From the NCBI RefSeq assembly GCF_028710545.1, contig NZ_JAQTTX010000016.1, positions 1 through 55,614 on the forward strand: 55,614 nucleotides of DNA, read 5' to 3'. The position numbers and the translations under genes were made by a program. The stretch is from Halothiobacillus sp. (lineage in GTDB: Bacteria; Pseudomonadota; Gammaproteobacteria; Halothiobacillales; Halothiobacillaceae). The notes beneath the pieces are model-generated. The model worked only from the letters and a program-made list of their open reading frames with translations, made no database searches and was not told the origin of the DNA. Numbering within the stretch: the first letter of the stretch is position 1; every line of letters starts with the position of its first letter. Shown here piece by piece: positions 38,166 through 47,395 of the stretch.

Positions 38166-38180
38166 GGGCACCTCGAAAAA
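38166..38180 (+). repeat. Solitary end of the GGGCACCTCGAAAA element
   Basis: GGGCACCTCGAAAAA matches the terminal inverted repeat of the element at 45681-45844 over 15 bases. No second inverted end is found nearby, so this is a remnant or a chance match. Confidence 0.4.
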
Positions 38181-38295
38181 TTTTTGGAAGTACTCTGACG
38201 GTATTTTTCTGAAAAAATCGTAGGAAATAACCCCGGAACCCACAAACCAACAATAAGAATGATACAATTAAATCAACAGGTTGTGTTCTATTTAT

Positions 38296-38309
38296 TTAGA
38301 CCGATCTAA
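38296..38309. promoter_or_regulatory. Palindrome in the fieF leader/promoter
   Basis: TTAGA-CCGA-TCTAA is a perfect 5-bp inverted repeat 21 bases before the fieF start codon, within AT-rich sequence, so it overlaps the likely promoter or early leader. It could be an operator for a metal-responsive regulator; it does not match the Fur consensus. Confidence 0.3.
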
Positions 38310-38330
38310 TTTTTTTATTTAGGTAATGCC

Positions 38331-39248
38331 ATGTCCCTTCGGGAAGAGAAGCTATTGAGACGAGTGACCCTCGCCTCTGTCGGTGTCGCGATCCTGTTGA
38401 TCACGCTGAAACTGGTGGCGGTGATCAGTACCAACGCAATCAGTATGATGGCGTCCTTGATCGACTCGACAATGGATCTTTTCGCCTCTCTCGTTACCTT
38501 GACCGCAGTTCGAATCGCGCTGCAACCCCCGGATGAAGATCACCGTTTCGGTCACGGCAAAGCTGAACCATTGGCTGCATTGGCCCAAGCTACGTTCATT
38601 GCGGGTTCAGGCGCATTCTTGTTGCTTGAGGCCGTTCAGCGCCTGATTCGGCCCCAAACGGTAGAAACCGTCGACCTGGGTATCGCCGTGATGCTCCTGT
38701 CGATGGTGGCAACCGGGTTTCTGGTTCTGTTTCAGCGCCACGTCATTCGTGTCACCCAATCCACTGCCATCCAGGCCGATGCAGCGCATTACGGATCGGA
38801 TTTTCTGGTCAATGCCGCCACAATCGCGGCTTTGTGGTTGGCGCAGCAAGGGGTGCACTGGATTGACCCGATTTTTGGTGCAGCAGTGGGTGGGTTTATC
38901 TTGTTCAGCGCCTGGATTGTCGGTCGCAAGGCGTTGGATCAATTAATGGATCGGGAAGTGCTGGACGGCAGTGAGGCGCGTATTCACGCCATTGCGGTCA
39001 GTCACCCGCGGGTGGAAGCGGCCGATCATATACGCACACGCATGGCCGGGCGCACCATGATCATCCAGCTTTATATCTACCTGCAAAATGATCTCGATCT
39101 CGCACACGCACACGTTATCGGCGACGAGGTTGCAGAAAAGATTCAAGAAATATTCCCCGGTGCCGATGTATTGATACACGAAGAACCTTCTACCGCCCAC
39201 GATCTGAGTTCTCCCAAGAACGGAGCAACATATCAGGAGTCATTATGA
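38331..39248 (+). CDS. fieF: Cation diffusion facilitator, FieF type
   Basis: A Zn/Fe-proton antiporter of 305 residues in the inner membrane with six predicted helices. The transport-site residues are visible: SLIDSTMDLFAS in helix 2 and AIQADAAHYGSDFLVNAA in helix 5, i.e. the DxxxD and HxxxD pairs. HRFGHGKAEPLAAL is the conserved loop of the FieF/YiiP subfamily. A cytoplasmic C-terminal domain (about 210-290) follows. AGG lies eight bases before the ATG. Its last codons overlap the start of the small YjfB-like gene. Confidence 0.93.
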   Translation: MSLREEKLLRRVTLASVGVAILLITLKLVAVISTNAISMMASLIDSTMDLFASLVTLTAVRIALQPPDEDHRFGHGKAEPLAALAQATFIAGSGAFLLLEAVQRLIRPQTVETVDLGIAVMLLSMVATGFLVLFQRHVIRVTQSTAIQADAAHYGSDFLVNAATIAALWLAQQGVHWIDPIFGAAVGGFILFSAWIVGRKALDQLMDREVLDGSEARIHAIAVSHPRVEAADHIRTRMAGRTMIIQLYIYLQNDLDLAHAHVIGDEVAEKIQEIFPGADVLIHEEPSTAHDLSSPKNGATYQESL

Positions 39249-39466
39249 GTAGCACTATTTCCAGCATTGCAGCATTGGTTCAAAACTATGCACAAGCATC
39301 AAACCAATCACAGGTGCAGCAAGTGGCCCAGTTTGCGATGCTGAAAAGGTCACAGGATATTCAGGCCCAGAGCATTCTGCCGCTGCTGGATGCCGTTGTT
39401 CAAAACAGTCCCAAACCAGTTCCATCAGCCGGCAGTGTCGGCAGCTTACTCGACGTACGCGCTTGA
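39245..39466 (+). CDS. Small YjfB-like putative motility protein
   Basis: A 73-residue protein overlapping the fieF stop by 4 bases (ATGA), which supports it being translated. The core ASNQSQVQQVAQFAMLKRSQ followed by LLDAV resembles the YjfB family of short proteins annotated as putative motility proteins; the family function is unproven. GGAG precedes the ATG by eight bases. The coupling with a metal exporter is unusual and may be incidental. Confidence 0.7.
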   Translation: MSSTISSIAALVQNYAQASNQSQVQQVAQFAMLKRSQDIQAQSILPLLDAVVQNSPKPVPSAGSVGSLLDVRA

Positions 39467-39531
39467 ATCCCGAGTGGATTGTGGCTTGAGACGAACCGCC
39501 AAGCCCGGCAATAACTGCCTCATTCTCAGGA

Positions 39532-41319
39532 TCAGATTTCCCGGGTCTCCACGAACTGGGCTCCTTCCAGCGTCCAGCGCCTGCTGTGCAGGTGACGCAA
39601 ACTGGAGCGGTGACCGACGCTGACCACGGTCATTTGTGGATTCTGGGCAATCAATAATTCGTAAAGCGCGGCTTCACTGGATTCATCCAGCGCTGAGGTC
39701 GCTTCATCCAGGAACACGAGCCGAGGTTGCTGCAACAGCACTCGGGCGAAGGCAAGCCGCTGTTGCTCACCGAGTGACAAAATCATCGACCAGGGCTCGA
39801 TTGAATCCAGGCTGGGCACAAGCGTACCCAATCCTACTGCCTTCAGCACCGCACCCAGCACTTCATCGCTCGTATCCTGGGCCGCTTGCGGGTACAACAC
39901 GGCTTCCCGCAGACTGCCGAGTGGCAAATACGGCTTTTGTGGCAGGAACAACGTCTTGCTCCCTTCCGGTAATTCAATTCGCCCCTCACCGAACGGCCAG
40001 ATGCCGGCCAAGGCGCGCAACAAGGTGCTCTTGCCCGATCCCGAACGGCCCATGATTAATAGTCGCTCCCCCGCGCCCAGCGTGAAATCGACATGGTTGA
40101 GCAAACGACGATCATCCGGCAGATTAATCGACAACTGATGAACACCGAGCACGACATCATCGCCCGAACTCGGGCTATGCTCGATTTTGACTTCGGTCTC
40201 GTGCAACAACTCGACCTTCTGCACCAGTTTCCTGAAACCATGCAAACGGTCGACCACCGCATGCCATTGGGCGAAATTGTCATAACTTTGCGCGATGTAG
40301 GCGAACGAGCTTTGCACATTGCCGAAGGCCGAGCTGATCTGCATCAAAAAACCCAGTGGAACCGCTTTACTGAAGTAGGCGGCCGCCGCGGCCAGAAAGG
40401 GCAAAATCACAGCCACCTGACTGAAATAACTGCTGAACCAGTTGAATCGCTTCTGTCGCAAAATCAGACGTTTATAGTTATCGAACACCCGGTCGAATCG
40501 GGTATGAAATTGTGCCTGCTCCTTGTTCTCACCACCGTAAAACGCCACGGCCTCACTGTTTTCTCGCAGCCGAACAAGGCTGAAACGAAAATCCGCCTGT
40601 AGGCGCTGCTGATTGAAATTAAGCCAGATCAGCGGGTTGCCAACTTTAGCCGCCACCCAGGTCCAGACGACTGCATAGATCAAGGCCACCCAGACAAGAA
40701 ATCCGGGAACATGGTGCATGGCGCCGCCCCAAGGGATGACCACCTTCGAAGACAACACCCACAACAAACCGATAAAAGCTACGAGATTGGCGACCGAACT
40801 CAACAGACCGGTCAACAGACTGGTCGTTAACTGCGAGAATAGGTTCAGATCGTCGGCGATCCGCTGATCGGGGTTATCCTGCCCACGCTGGAAAATTTCC
40901 ATGTGGTAGTACGTTTGCGCCGATAGATAGCGGGATAGATAATCTCCCGTCAACCACCGCCGCCAACGCAGGTCCAGCAACTGGGAAAGATAGGTTTGGT
41001 ACACACTCAGGGCAATGGCACCGAAAGCCAGTAAGGCAAATTCCCCCAGCAGCTTCCAGAAACCGGCCTGATCGTAATTTTGCAGGGCATTGTAGAAGCG
41101 GTTGTACCAATCGGTGATCTGAAGATTGATGAACACCAGCAGCAATGTGGTTGCGATAATGGCCAGCAGAAATCCGCGTGCCTTCCAGCGATCTTCCGAA
41201 TGGAGAAAGTATGGCTTGGCCAGTGCCCACACGGTAGCGAAAAAGGCCCGGTTGAAACGGCGTGATTGTTTGGCTAATGCCTGTACATCCGGTGAGCGGT
41301 CATTGGGATCGAGTTGCAT
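39532..41319 (-). CDS. SbmA/BacA-like ABC transporter (permease-ATPase fusion)
   Basis: A 595-residue half-transporter of the YddA/BacA-ABC type. Residues about 25-340 form a six-helix SbmA-like membrane domain, and about 375-590 form the ATPase with Walker A GRSGSGKSTLLRAL, the signature LSLGEQQRLAFARVL and Walker B LVFLDEATSALDE. Relatives import peptides, vitamin B12-like compounds or long-chain fatty acyl precursors; the substrate cannot be told here. A weak GGA precedes the ATG. It is transcribed alone and leftward. Confidence 0.9.
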   Translation of the reverse strand: MQLDPNDRSPDVQALAKQSRRFNRAFFATVWALAKPYFLHSEDRWKARGFLLAIIATTLLLVFINLQITDWYNRFYNALQNYDQAGFWKLLGEFALLAFGAIALSVYQTYLSQLLDLRWRRWLTGDYLSRYLSAQTYYHMEIFQRGQDNPDQRIADDLNLFSQLTTSLLTGLLSSVANLVAFIGLLWVLSSKVVIPWGGAMHHVPGFLVWVALIYAVVWTWVAAKVGNPLIWLNFNQQRLQADFRFSLVRLRENSEAVAFYGGENKEQAQFHTRFDRVFDNYKRLILRQKRFNWFSSYFSQVAVILPFLAAAAAYFSKAVPLGFLMQISSAFGNVQSSFAYIAQSYDNFAQWHAVVDRLHGFRKLVQKVELLHETEVKIEHSPSSGDDVVLGVHQLSINLPDDRRLLNHVDFTLGAGERLLIMGRSGSGKSTLLRALAGIWPFGEGRIELPEGSKTLFLPQKPYLPLGSLREAVLYPQAAQDTSDEVLGAVLKAVGLGTLVPSLDSIEPWSMILSLGEQQRLAFARVLLQQPRLVFLDEATSALDESSEAALYELLIAQNPQMTVVSVGHRSSLRHLHSRRWTLEGAQFVETREI

Positions 41320-41387
41320 CGTGTTCCTTTACATGATTCGTGCGGGCAGTGCCGCTTTTGAGCAAGGTTAGCCGCTCAGGTTCCCTA

Positions 41388-41680
41388 GGGAGCCTCTGCA
41401 CGAATCGATGGCACCTCTGGCTGGCACCCAAAAAATGGCTTGGGTTCGCAATCAAGGCAGAGACTCGAAGCCGTGCCCAGCGCATAAGCCAGGGCATGGC
41501 GAGAGGCGGTAACGCCGAGTGCGGACAAACCCGCCAGCCCCGTCAGGGCGGGTCGCCAAGGGCCCCAACTGCGGCGTTACGCCACTTGCGAATGGCGACA
41601 GCCATTCCCTGCGTGCCGCGCCTTGCATTTGCACCCTTGGCGATCCCGCAGAGGCGCTATCGATTCGTACAGAGGCTCCC
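41388..41680. mobile_element. 293-bp MITE-like element with TA target duplication
   Basis: The ends GGGAGCCTCTGCACGAATCG and its inverted partner (22 bases, one mismatch: CA versus TA after CTCTG) bound a non-coding interior. TA flanks both sides (41386-41387 and 41681-41682), the duplication expected from IS630/Tc1-type transposases. The interior has further inverted repeats (GGCGGTAACGCCG with CGGCGTTACGCC, and ACCCGCC/GGCGGGT near the centre), so the whole unit can fold into a long imperfect hairpin. No transposase is encoded. It fills the gap between the ABC transporter gene and the lnt stop. Confidence 0.7.
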
Positions 41681-41690
41681 TATAGATCCC

Positions 41691-43220
41691 TCAACGTTTT
41701 CTTCCAAGCCACGCTAAGCCCATCAGCAGCGTACTAAAAACGATGATCGGCCAGGACTGTAACCTGAAAAACGGCGTATCGCCCGCATAGGGCTGAACGC
41801 TTCCGACCAGAATGCCCTGCTCGTCGACACCAATGCGCTTTGTGACCTGCCCTTGCACATTGATGAAAGCCGAAATCCCGGTGTTGGTTGCCCGAATCAT
41901 GGGGCGACCGAATTCCAGTGCGCGCACCTGTGCCATTTGTAAGTTCTGATGCGGTGCAAGGCTATTGCCGAACCAGGAATCATTGGAGACATTCACCAGA
42001 AAACCAGCCTGCGGCAGCGAATGGCGGATGTCGCGCGCAAAATCGGCCTCGTAGCAGATCGAGGCGCCAACCTTGACCCCTTGCACTTCGGGTAGTGGCT
42101 GATCAACCGACCCCGGCGTCAGATCGGACATGGGGATATCGATCAGTCCTGCAAACAGATTGATAATTGGACGCAGGGGCATGTACTCACCGAAAGGCAC
42201 AAGATGCACCTTGCTGTGTTGCCCGACCGTTTCTGGAATACCGACCAGACTGTTGAAGTAATGCCCGCTCTTGTCCTGGGTAAACGTGCCAACCAGAAAA
42301 TCCTGATGCTGCTGCGCCGCACGAGCCTGCAAACGTTTCTTGAACCAGTCGAGATCATCCAGCACATCCGGTATGGCCGTTTCCGGCCAGATCACCAGAT
42401 CGACATGGCCCATCTCTTCGGTCAAGGTCACGTAGGTTTGCAGGGTTTTGGTCAGAAAAGCGGGGTCGAACTTCTGCATCTGCGGCACATTGGCTTGCGC
42501 AAGGCCAACGGACAAAGGCTTTCCGCTTGGATGCGTCCATTGCACCTTCGCAAGAAAATGACCGACCCCAAGGAAAAGCACTAAAGAGATGATCAAAGCC
42601 GAAATCGGCTTAAAACACTTCCTTGAACTGTCGAACAGATGATCTGCCGACAGCGCCAACAGACCGGCCAGTACCAGGGCGATCATGCCGACGCCGTACT
42701 CACCGACAATAGGCAAGAACCCGCTCAGTGGGCCGGCCGTTTGGGCGATTCCGAGATCGAGCCACGGGAAACCGCTGAACACCCATCCGCGCAACCATTC
42801 GAGGAATATCCAGCTTCCGGCAAAAGCCAGTACGTGTCGGGGCAGCAGGTGTTCGGTTTCTCCGCTCGATAAGCGTACCAAAGCCATCGTCAATGCAGGG
42901 TAGATGGAAATCGCGGCGACGAACAAACCGGTGATTAAAGCGGCCAGTGGGGCCACCGCACCGCCGAACAGCGTAAAGCTTTCGTATAGCCAACTCACGC
43001 CGACGCCAAATTGTCCCAAACCGTAGGCAAATCCCAAGCCAATGGCACCGCGCAAGGACAACCCCGGCAGAAGCAAAAGCAATAAAGCAGGGCTAAGAAT
43101 ACTGAGCGGCCAGAAGCCGACGGGAGCGAACGCCAGCGGCAACAACGCGCCTGCGATCAGGGCCGTCAGTAATCGAAGACGTAGACTCATTCGGTCGCGC
43201 AGTGCCGCGATCGAAATCAT
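41691..43220 (-). CDS. lnt: Apolipoprotein N-acyltransferase
   Basis: Adds the third acyl chain to lipoprotein N-termini in the inner membrane, required for Lol export (compare lolB in this window). The 509-residue protein has six or more N-terminal helices (about 10-205), then a periplasmic nitrilase domain. The catalytic triad is visible in WPETAIPD (Glu), the TQDKSGHYFNS block (Lys) and ASICYEADF (Cys); a last helix precedes the C-terminus. It starts inside the corC stop (ATGA). The corC-lnt pair is conserved. Confidence 0.97.
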   Translation of the reverse strand: MISIAALRDRMSLRLRLLTALIAGALLPLAFAPVGFWPLSILSPALLLLLLPGLSLRGAIGLGFAYGLGQFGVGVSWLYESFTLFGGAVAPLAALITGLFVAAISIYPALTMALVRLSSGETEHLLPRHVLAFAGSWIFLEWLRGWVFSGFPWLDLGIAQTAGPLSGFLPIVGEYGVGMIALVLAGLLALSADHLFDSSRKCFKPISALIISLVLFLGVGHFLAKVQWTHPSGKPLSVGLAQANVPQMQKFDPAFLTKTLQTYVTLTEEMGHVDLVIWPETAIPDVLDDLDWFKKRLQARAAQQHQDFLVGTFTQDKSGHYFNSLVGIPETVGQHSKVHLVPFGEYMPLRPIINLFAGLIDIPMSDLTPGSVDQPLPEVQGVKVGASICYEADFARDIRHSLPQAGFLVNVSNDSWFGNSLAPHQNLQMAQVRALEFGRPMIRATNTGISAFINVQGQVTKRIGVDEQGILVGSVQPYAGDTPFFRLQSWPIIVFSTLLMGLAWLGRKR

Positions 43221-44116
43221 TCGCTGTGATCCGGTGTGGATTCATTTTCGATCTGATTTTGAGTCATCACGGTGACCAGCAGCAGATGCAGCCGTCGCTT
43301 GTCTGCTCCGAGAATCTTGAACTCATATCCGCCGATAAAAACCACTTCTCCGCGACGCGGCAGATGTCCCAGTTCATGCGTAATGAAGCCGCCGATGGTG
43401 TCGTATTCATCGTCTGGGAAGTCGGTACCGAAGAAGGCATTGAACTCATCGATGGGGGTCAACGCACGGACTGTAAATCGGTTGGCAGACTGTTCCCGGA
43501 TATGCACTGGCTCGGCCGTGTCGTACTCATCGTCGATGTCGCCCACGATTTCTTCAAGCACATCTTCAATGGTAACCAGACCCGCCACGCCGCCGAATTC
43601 ATCCAGCACGATGGCCATATGGGTGCGCGTCAAACGAAACTCTGCGAGGAGCACATCGAGTCGTTTGCTTTCAGGAACATACAAGGCGGAACGAATGTGG
43701 TCTTTGAGGGTGAAACCGGCAATGTCCTCGGCAGAAGGCATGCCCGCATAAAAATGCAGCAGCTCCTTTACCAGTAGAATGCCCGTGATTTCATCCCGGT
43801 TTTCAAGAATGACGGGATAGCGCGAGTGCCCGGTTTCTGCAATTTCGGCAAGAATTTGCGGCAAAGTGGAGCCCACGTTGATGACATCCATCTGCCCCCG
43901 GGGGATCATGACATCACGCACACGCGAGTCATGGAATTCGAGTACTGAATCAATCAGACTTGCTGTGGAGTGCGGGATAATTTCCTTTTCTGCGGCAGCC
44001 TTGGCCACGGTCAGAATATCCGAGCAACTCTTGATCTGATTGATGCACCACTGTTGGCGCAGCCGAGCAAACCAGCTAGGTTCATCGCTGCGCGAAGGAC
44101 TCGAGTCTTCGTCCAT
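43217..44116 (-). CDS. corC: CorC/HlyC-type CBS-domain protein
   Basis: A 299-residue soluble protein with two CBS domains (about 70-200, beginning VMIPRGQMDVINV, then HMAIVLDEFGGVAGLVTIED) and the C-terminal CorC_HlyC domain (about 215-290, TIGGFITHELGHLPRRGE). It was associated with magnesium and cobalt efflux in E. coli (YbeX) and more recently with ribosome metabolism; the exact role is open. It is coupled to lnt downstream, and ybeY and phoH lie 66 bases upstream. Confidence 0.94.
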   Translation of the reverse strand: MDEDSSPSRSDEPSWFARLRQQWCINQIKSCSDILTVAKAAAEKEIIPHSTASLIDSVLEFHDSRVRDVMIPRGQMDVINVGSTLPQILAEIAETGHSRYPVILENRDEITGILLVKELLHFYAGMPSAEDIAGFTLKDHIRSALYVPESKRLDVLLAEFRLTRTHMAIVLDEFGGVAGLVTIEDVLEEIVGDIDDEYDTAEPVHIREQSANRFTVRALTPIDEFNAFFGTDFPDDEYDTIGGFITHELGHLPRRGEVVFIGGYEFKILGADKRRLHLLLVTVMTQNQIENESTPDHSE

Positions 44117-44182
44117 GGTCTTGTTTGTACCTCTGAAAATATAAGCTGAGAGTTAACGTTTAAGCCTAATCAAACGGCCAGA

Positions 44183-44668
44183 CTAATCCGCGCCATACGG
44201 GTTTTCAAATCCGAGTTGTTGCATGGCATTAATCTCGATCTGTTCCATCCGCTCGGCTTCGGCATCCGTTTCGTGATCGTAGCCCAACAGGTGCAATACG
44301 CCATGCACGACAAGATGTGCCGTATGAATGGCAGGCAGTTTATGTTGAGTTACCGCCTCACTGAGCACGACCGGCATGCAAACCACGAGATCACCAAGAT
44401 AGTTGGGTTCGTCTAAATCCGCCATATCTTCGGGAAGCTCTGGCTTTTCATAGGGGAATGAAAGCACATTTGTCGCATATTTTTTATGACGATAGTGTTG
44501 ATTCAGCGACAAGCCTTCTTCTTCATCGACCAGACGGATCGTCAGCGCAACGGGCGCCTGATGACTGGCCGCATCCAGTGCCGCTTCTACCCAAAGTTGC
44601 ATACGTGCGGCCGTCGGGCAACGAAGCGCACTCGCCTTCTGACGAATCACCGTGACCCGATTGCTCAT
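44183..44668 (-). CDS. ybeY: Endoribonuclease YbeY (rRNA maturation)
   Basis: A 161-residue metallo-RNase of 16S rRNA 3' maturation and ribosome quality control. The zinc motif is HGVLHLLGYDHETDAEAERME (three His), with NVLSFPY upstream, both family signatures. Its start overlaps the phoH stop by 4 bases. It lies between phoH and corC as in E. coli ybeZYX-lnt. Confidence 0.96.
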   Translation of the reverse strand: MSNRVTVIRQKASALRCPTAARMQLWVEAALDAASHQAPVALTIRLVDEEEGLSLNQHYRHKKYATNVLSFPYEKPELPEDMADLDEPNYLGDLVVCMPVVLSEAVTQHKLPAIHTAHLVVHGVLHLLGYDHETDAEAERMEQIEINAMQQLGFENPYGAD

Positions 44669-45678
44669 TTGGCCTGTTCCCGCGCCTCGTAGGCATTGAC
44701 GATGCGCATTACCAACGGGTGGCGCACCACATCCCGGGCCTGGAAAAACGTAAAAGCAACCGGATCCACTTCACTCAACACGTCGATGGCATCCCGCAAG
44801 CCGGAGGTAATACCGCGGGGCAAATCGATTTGCGTGACATCACCCGTTACAACCGCCTTGCTGCCGAAGCCGATCCGGGTCAGGAACATTTTCATCTGCT
44901 CAATGGTGGTGTTCTGTGCCTCGTCGAGAATGACAAACGATTCGTTCAAGGTACGCCCGCGCATGAACGCCAGGGGGGCCACTTCGATGACCTGCCGCTC
45001 GATCAGTTTGGAAACCTTGTCGAACCCCAGCATTTCATAGAGCGCGTCGTACATCGGTCGCAAGTACGGATCGATTTTCTGCGCCAGATCGCCCGGCAGA
45101 AAGCCCAGCTTCTCCCCTGCCTCAACCGCGGGACGAACCAGCACGATCCGTTGCACCGCACCACGTTCAAGCGCATCAACGGCGCTGGCTACCGCGAGAT
45201 AAGTCTTGCCTGTACCCGCCGGGCCGATACCGAAATTGAGATCGAAATGGGCAATGGATTGCAGATAACGAATCTGCCGTGCGCCCCGGCCACGGACGAT
45301 ACCGCGTTGCGTTCGAATCTGAATTTCATCCGCGGCTGCGGGCGCATCGTCCTGCAAGCCGGCAGCCTGCAGGAACAGATTGACCCGTTCAAGATCGATG
45401 ATTTCCGAAGCCGAGAGTTCATATAAATCACGAATCGCTTTCTCAACCTGCTGAGTGGTCTTTATTTCGCCAATCACGGAGAAATCCGCCCCGCGATGAT
45501 TGATTTCCACGCCCATGCGGCGTTCGATCACGCGCAGGTGCGCATCAAAGGAACCGGCAAGATTGACCAATCGTTCATTGTCCAAGCCACTTTCCGGATT
45601 GATGGACAAGGTGAAGTCGAGCCGGGCCGTACGTTGGTCGATCGGCAACATACTAGAATCGGGTTTTGAATCAGTCAT
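44665..45678 (-). CDS. ybeZ: PhoH-like ATPase (YbeZ)
   Basis: A 337-residue P-loop ATPase of the PhoH family that acts with YbeY. A KH-like N-terminal part (about 20-110) precedes the NTPase with Walker A GPAGTGKTYLAVASAV near residue 157 and Walker B FVILDEAQNTT near 250, with TRIGFGSKAVVTGD as sensor. The ATG at 45678 has GAGGT seven bases upstream; that ribosome-binding site lies in the terminal repeat of the adjacent mobile element. It is translationally coupled to ybeY. Confidence 0.95.
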   Translation of the reverse strand: MTDSKPDSSMLPIDQRTARLDFTLSINPESGLDNERLVNLAGSFDAHLRVIERRMGVEINHRGADFSVIGEIKTTQQVEKAIRDLYELSASEIIDLERVNLFLQAAGLQDDAPAAADEIQIRTQRGIVRGRGARQIRYLQSIAHFDLNFGIGPAGTGKTYLAVASAVDALERGAVQRIVLVRPAVEAGEKLGFLPGDLAQKIDPYLRPMYDALYEMLGFDKVSKLIERQVIEVAPLAFMRGRTLNESFVILDEAQNTTIEQMKMFLTRIGFGSKAVVTGDVTQIDLPRGITSGLRDAIDVLSEVDPVAFTFFQARDVVRHPLVMRIVNAYEAREQAK

Positions 45679-45680
45679 TT

Positions 45681-45844
45681 GGGTACCTCGAAAAACCTAC
45701 TGCGCTGTCCGATTGCTGCGTCGCGTGCTCGTTCGCGCCTCGCCTATCTACTTGATATGTCTCGTTGTTCACTGAATGCGCAGCTGGCGCAAGCCCGCGG
45801 CTCCTTGCACTCGAACATGCTCGTGACGGTTTTTCGAGGTGCCC
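45681..45844. mobile_element. 164-bp MITE-like element with ATTT target duplication
   Basis: Ends GGGTACCTCGAAAAACC (45681-45697) and GGTTTTTCGAGGTGCCC (45828-45844) are inverted with one mismatch in 17. ATTT flanks both sides (45677-45680 and 45845-45848), a likely 4-bp target duplication. The interior codes for nothing recognisable. It occupies the whole miaB-phoH gap, ending two bases before the phoH ATG, so leftward transcription of phoH passes through it or starts within it. The transposase family that moved it is not evident from the ends alone. Confidence 0.75.
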
Positions 45845-45860
45845 ATTTGTGAATCGGCCA

Positions 45861-47309
45861 TCAGGCAGCCACCAGATTGCGTGCTTTGGCGCGCGCCAAA
45901 TCCATCGAGTTGATACCAACGAAATCCGCGCGCAGCGAATTGGGCTTCACTTCAGTGATCCGCACGTCCACGAACAGTCCGGCCAATTCCGGACGGGCCT
46001 TGAAAATAACGCTGCGGTTGTTCTCTGTCTTGCCGACCAGTTCGTCCGGATCCTTTTTGGATGGCCCGGTCACCAGAATGGTCTGAACCGTATCGAGCAT
46101 CGCTTGAGAAATGGCCTGCTCCTGCGCGGTGATTTGCGCCTGCAAACGATGCAGACGGGCTTTCTTGACTGCCTCGGGTTGGTCATCCGGCAGGCTGGCG
46201 GCCGGTGTTCCCGGGCGCGCACTGTAGATAAAGCTGAACGAGTGATCGAAATGCATATCGGTCACAAGCTTCATGGTCGCCTCGAAATCTTCTTCGGTTT
46301 CGCCAGGAAAACCGATGATGAAGTCCGACGACAATGAAATCCCCGGACGGGCGGCCATGAGCTTGCGCAATTTCGCCTTGTATTCGATGACGGTATGACC
46401 CCGCTTCATCAAGGCCAGAATCCGATCCGACCCGGCTTGTACCGGCAGGTGCAGAAACGCCGCCAATTTGGGCACATTGCGATAGGCTTCGATTAGTCGG
46501 TCGGTAAACTCGACCGGATGCGAGGTGGTAAAGCGAATCCGGCCGATGGAATCGATTCGTGCAATGTATTCGATCAGCAGGGCGAGATCGGCAATTTGCC
46601 CATCGTGCATCACGCCTCGATATGCGTTGACGTTCTGGCCCAGGAGATTGACTTCACGCACGCCCTGCTCCGCCAGTTCAGCCACTTCGGCAATCACGTC
46701 ATCGAACGGGCGTGAAATCTCCTCGCCGCGTGTATAGGGGACAACGCAGAACGAACAGTATTTCGAGCAGCCTTCCATAATGGATACAAACGCAGTGGGG
46801 CCTTCCGCGCGCGGCGCGGGCAGATTGTCGAATTTCTCGATTTCAGGGAACGAAATGTCAACAACAGGCTTTCGATTGGCCTCAACTTCCGCGACCATTT
46901 CAGGCAGGCGGTGCAGGGTTTGTGGGCCGAATACGATGTCGACATACGGTGCGCGCGTGCGAATGGCAGCACCTTCCTGACTGGCAACGCAACCGCCGAC
47001 GCCAATGATTAATTTTGGATTTTTTTCTTTTAAGGGGCGCCATTGCCCCAATTGGGAGAACACTTTCTCCTGTGCCTTTTCGCGGATCGAACAGGTATTG
47101 AGCAACAAGACATCCGCCTCGGCTGGATCATCGGTGGCGATAAAGCCGGAATTGGCGCCCAGCACGTCCGCCATCTTCGATGAATCGTACTCGTTCATCT
47201 GGCAGCCCCACGTCTTGATGTGCAGTTTGCGGCCGGACATGGACGGGGTTGAAACGGGTACGTTGGGCGCCTCGTTTTGGGCTAAAACGTCGTAACTGGT
47301 TATGCTCAC
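45861..47309 (-). CDS. miaB: tRNA-2-methylthio-N6-dimethylallyladenosine synthase
   Basis: A radical-SAM methylthiotransferase acting on i6A37 of tRNAs. The first cluster cysteines are in [19 protein letters not shown] and GGCVASQEG; the radical-SAM motif is [15 protein letters not shown] near residue 180; the C-terminus has a TRAM domain (about 410-480). I start at GTG 47309 because GGAG lies six bases upstream; a TTG at 47321 and an ATG at 47240 (MSGRKLHIK) are alternatives. The mature length of 482 residues fits the family. It lies upstream of phoH, the usual order. Confidence 0.96.
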   Translation of the reverse strand: MSITSYDVLAQNEAPNVPVSTPSMSGRKLHIKTWGCQMNEYDSSKMADVLGANSGFIATDDPAEADVLLLNTCSIREKAQEKVFSQLGQWRPLKEKNPKLIIGVGGCVASQEGAAIRTRAPYVDIVFGPQTLHRLPEMVAEVEANRKPVVDISFPEIEKFDNLPAPRAEGPTAFVSIMEGCSKYCSFCVVPYTRGEEISRPFDDVIAEVAELAEQGVREVNLLGQNVNAYRGVMHDGQIADLALLIEYIARIDSIGRIRFTTSHPVEFTDRLIEAYRNVPKLAAFLHLPVQAGSDRILALMKRGHTVIEYKAKLRKLMAARPGISLSSDFIIGFPGETEEDFEATMKLVTDMHFDHSFSFIYSARPGTPAASLPDDQPEAVKKARLHRLQAQITAQEQAISQAMLDTVQTILVTGPSKKDPDELVGKTENNRSVIFKARPELAGLFVDVRITEVKPNSLRADFVGINSMDLARAKARNLVAA

Positions 47310-47395
47310 GCAGAACTCCAATACCTTGAAAAGGGTGCGAAAGATAGCAGAAAACCGGATTGATTTCCTGATAATCTCAAGTGGTTAGCGGTATT

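Larger units (their letters stand above)
38024..38330. other. Divergent spacer between the EAL gene and fieF
   Basis: About 307 AT-rich bases with no gene. It holds a solitary 15-base copy of the end sequence of the element at 45681-45844 (38166-38180), a TACAAT box near 38265 and the TTAGA/TCTAA palindrome before fieF. Confidence 0.6.

Noticed and set aside
41388-41680. Open frames inside the 293-bp element as a truncated transposase
   Set aside because: The short frames repeat the sequence of the inverted ends (RFVQRLP at both ends) and show no transposase motif.
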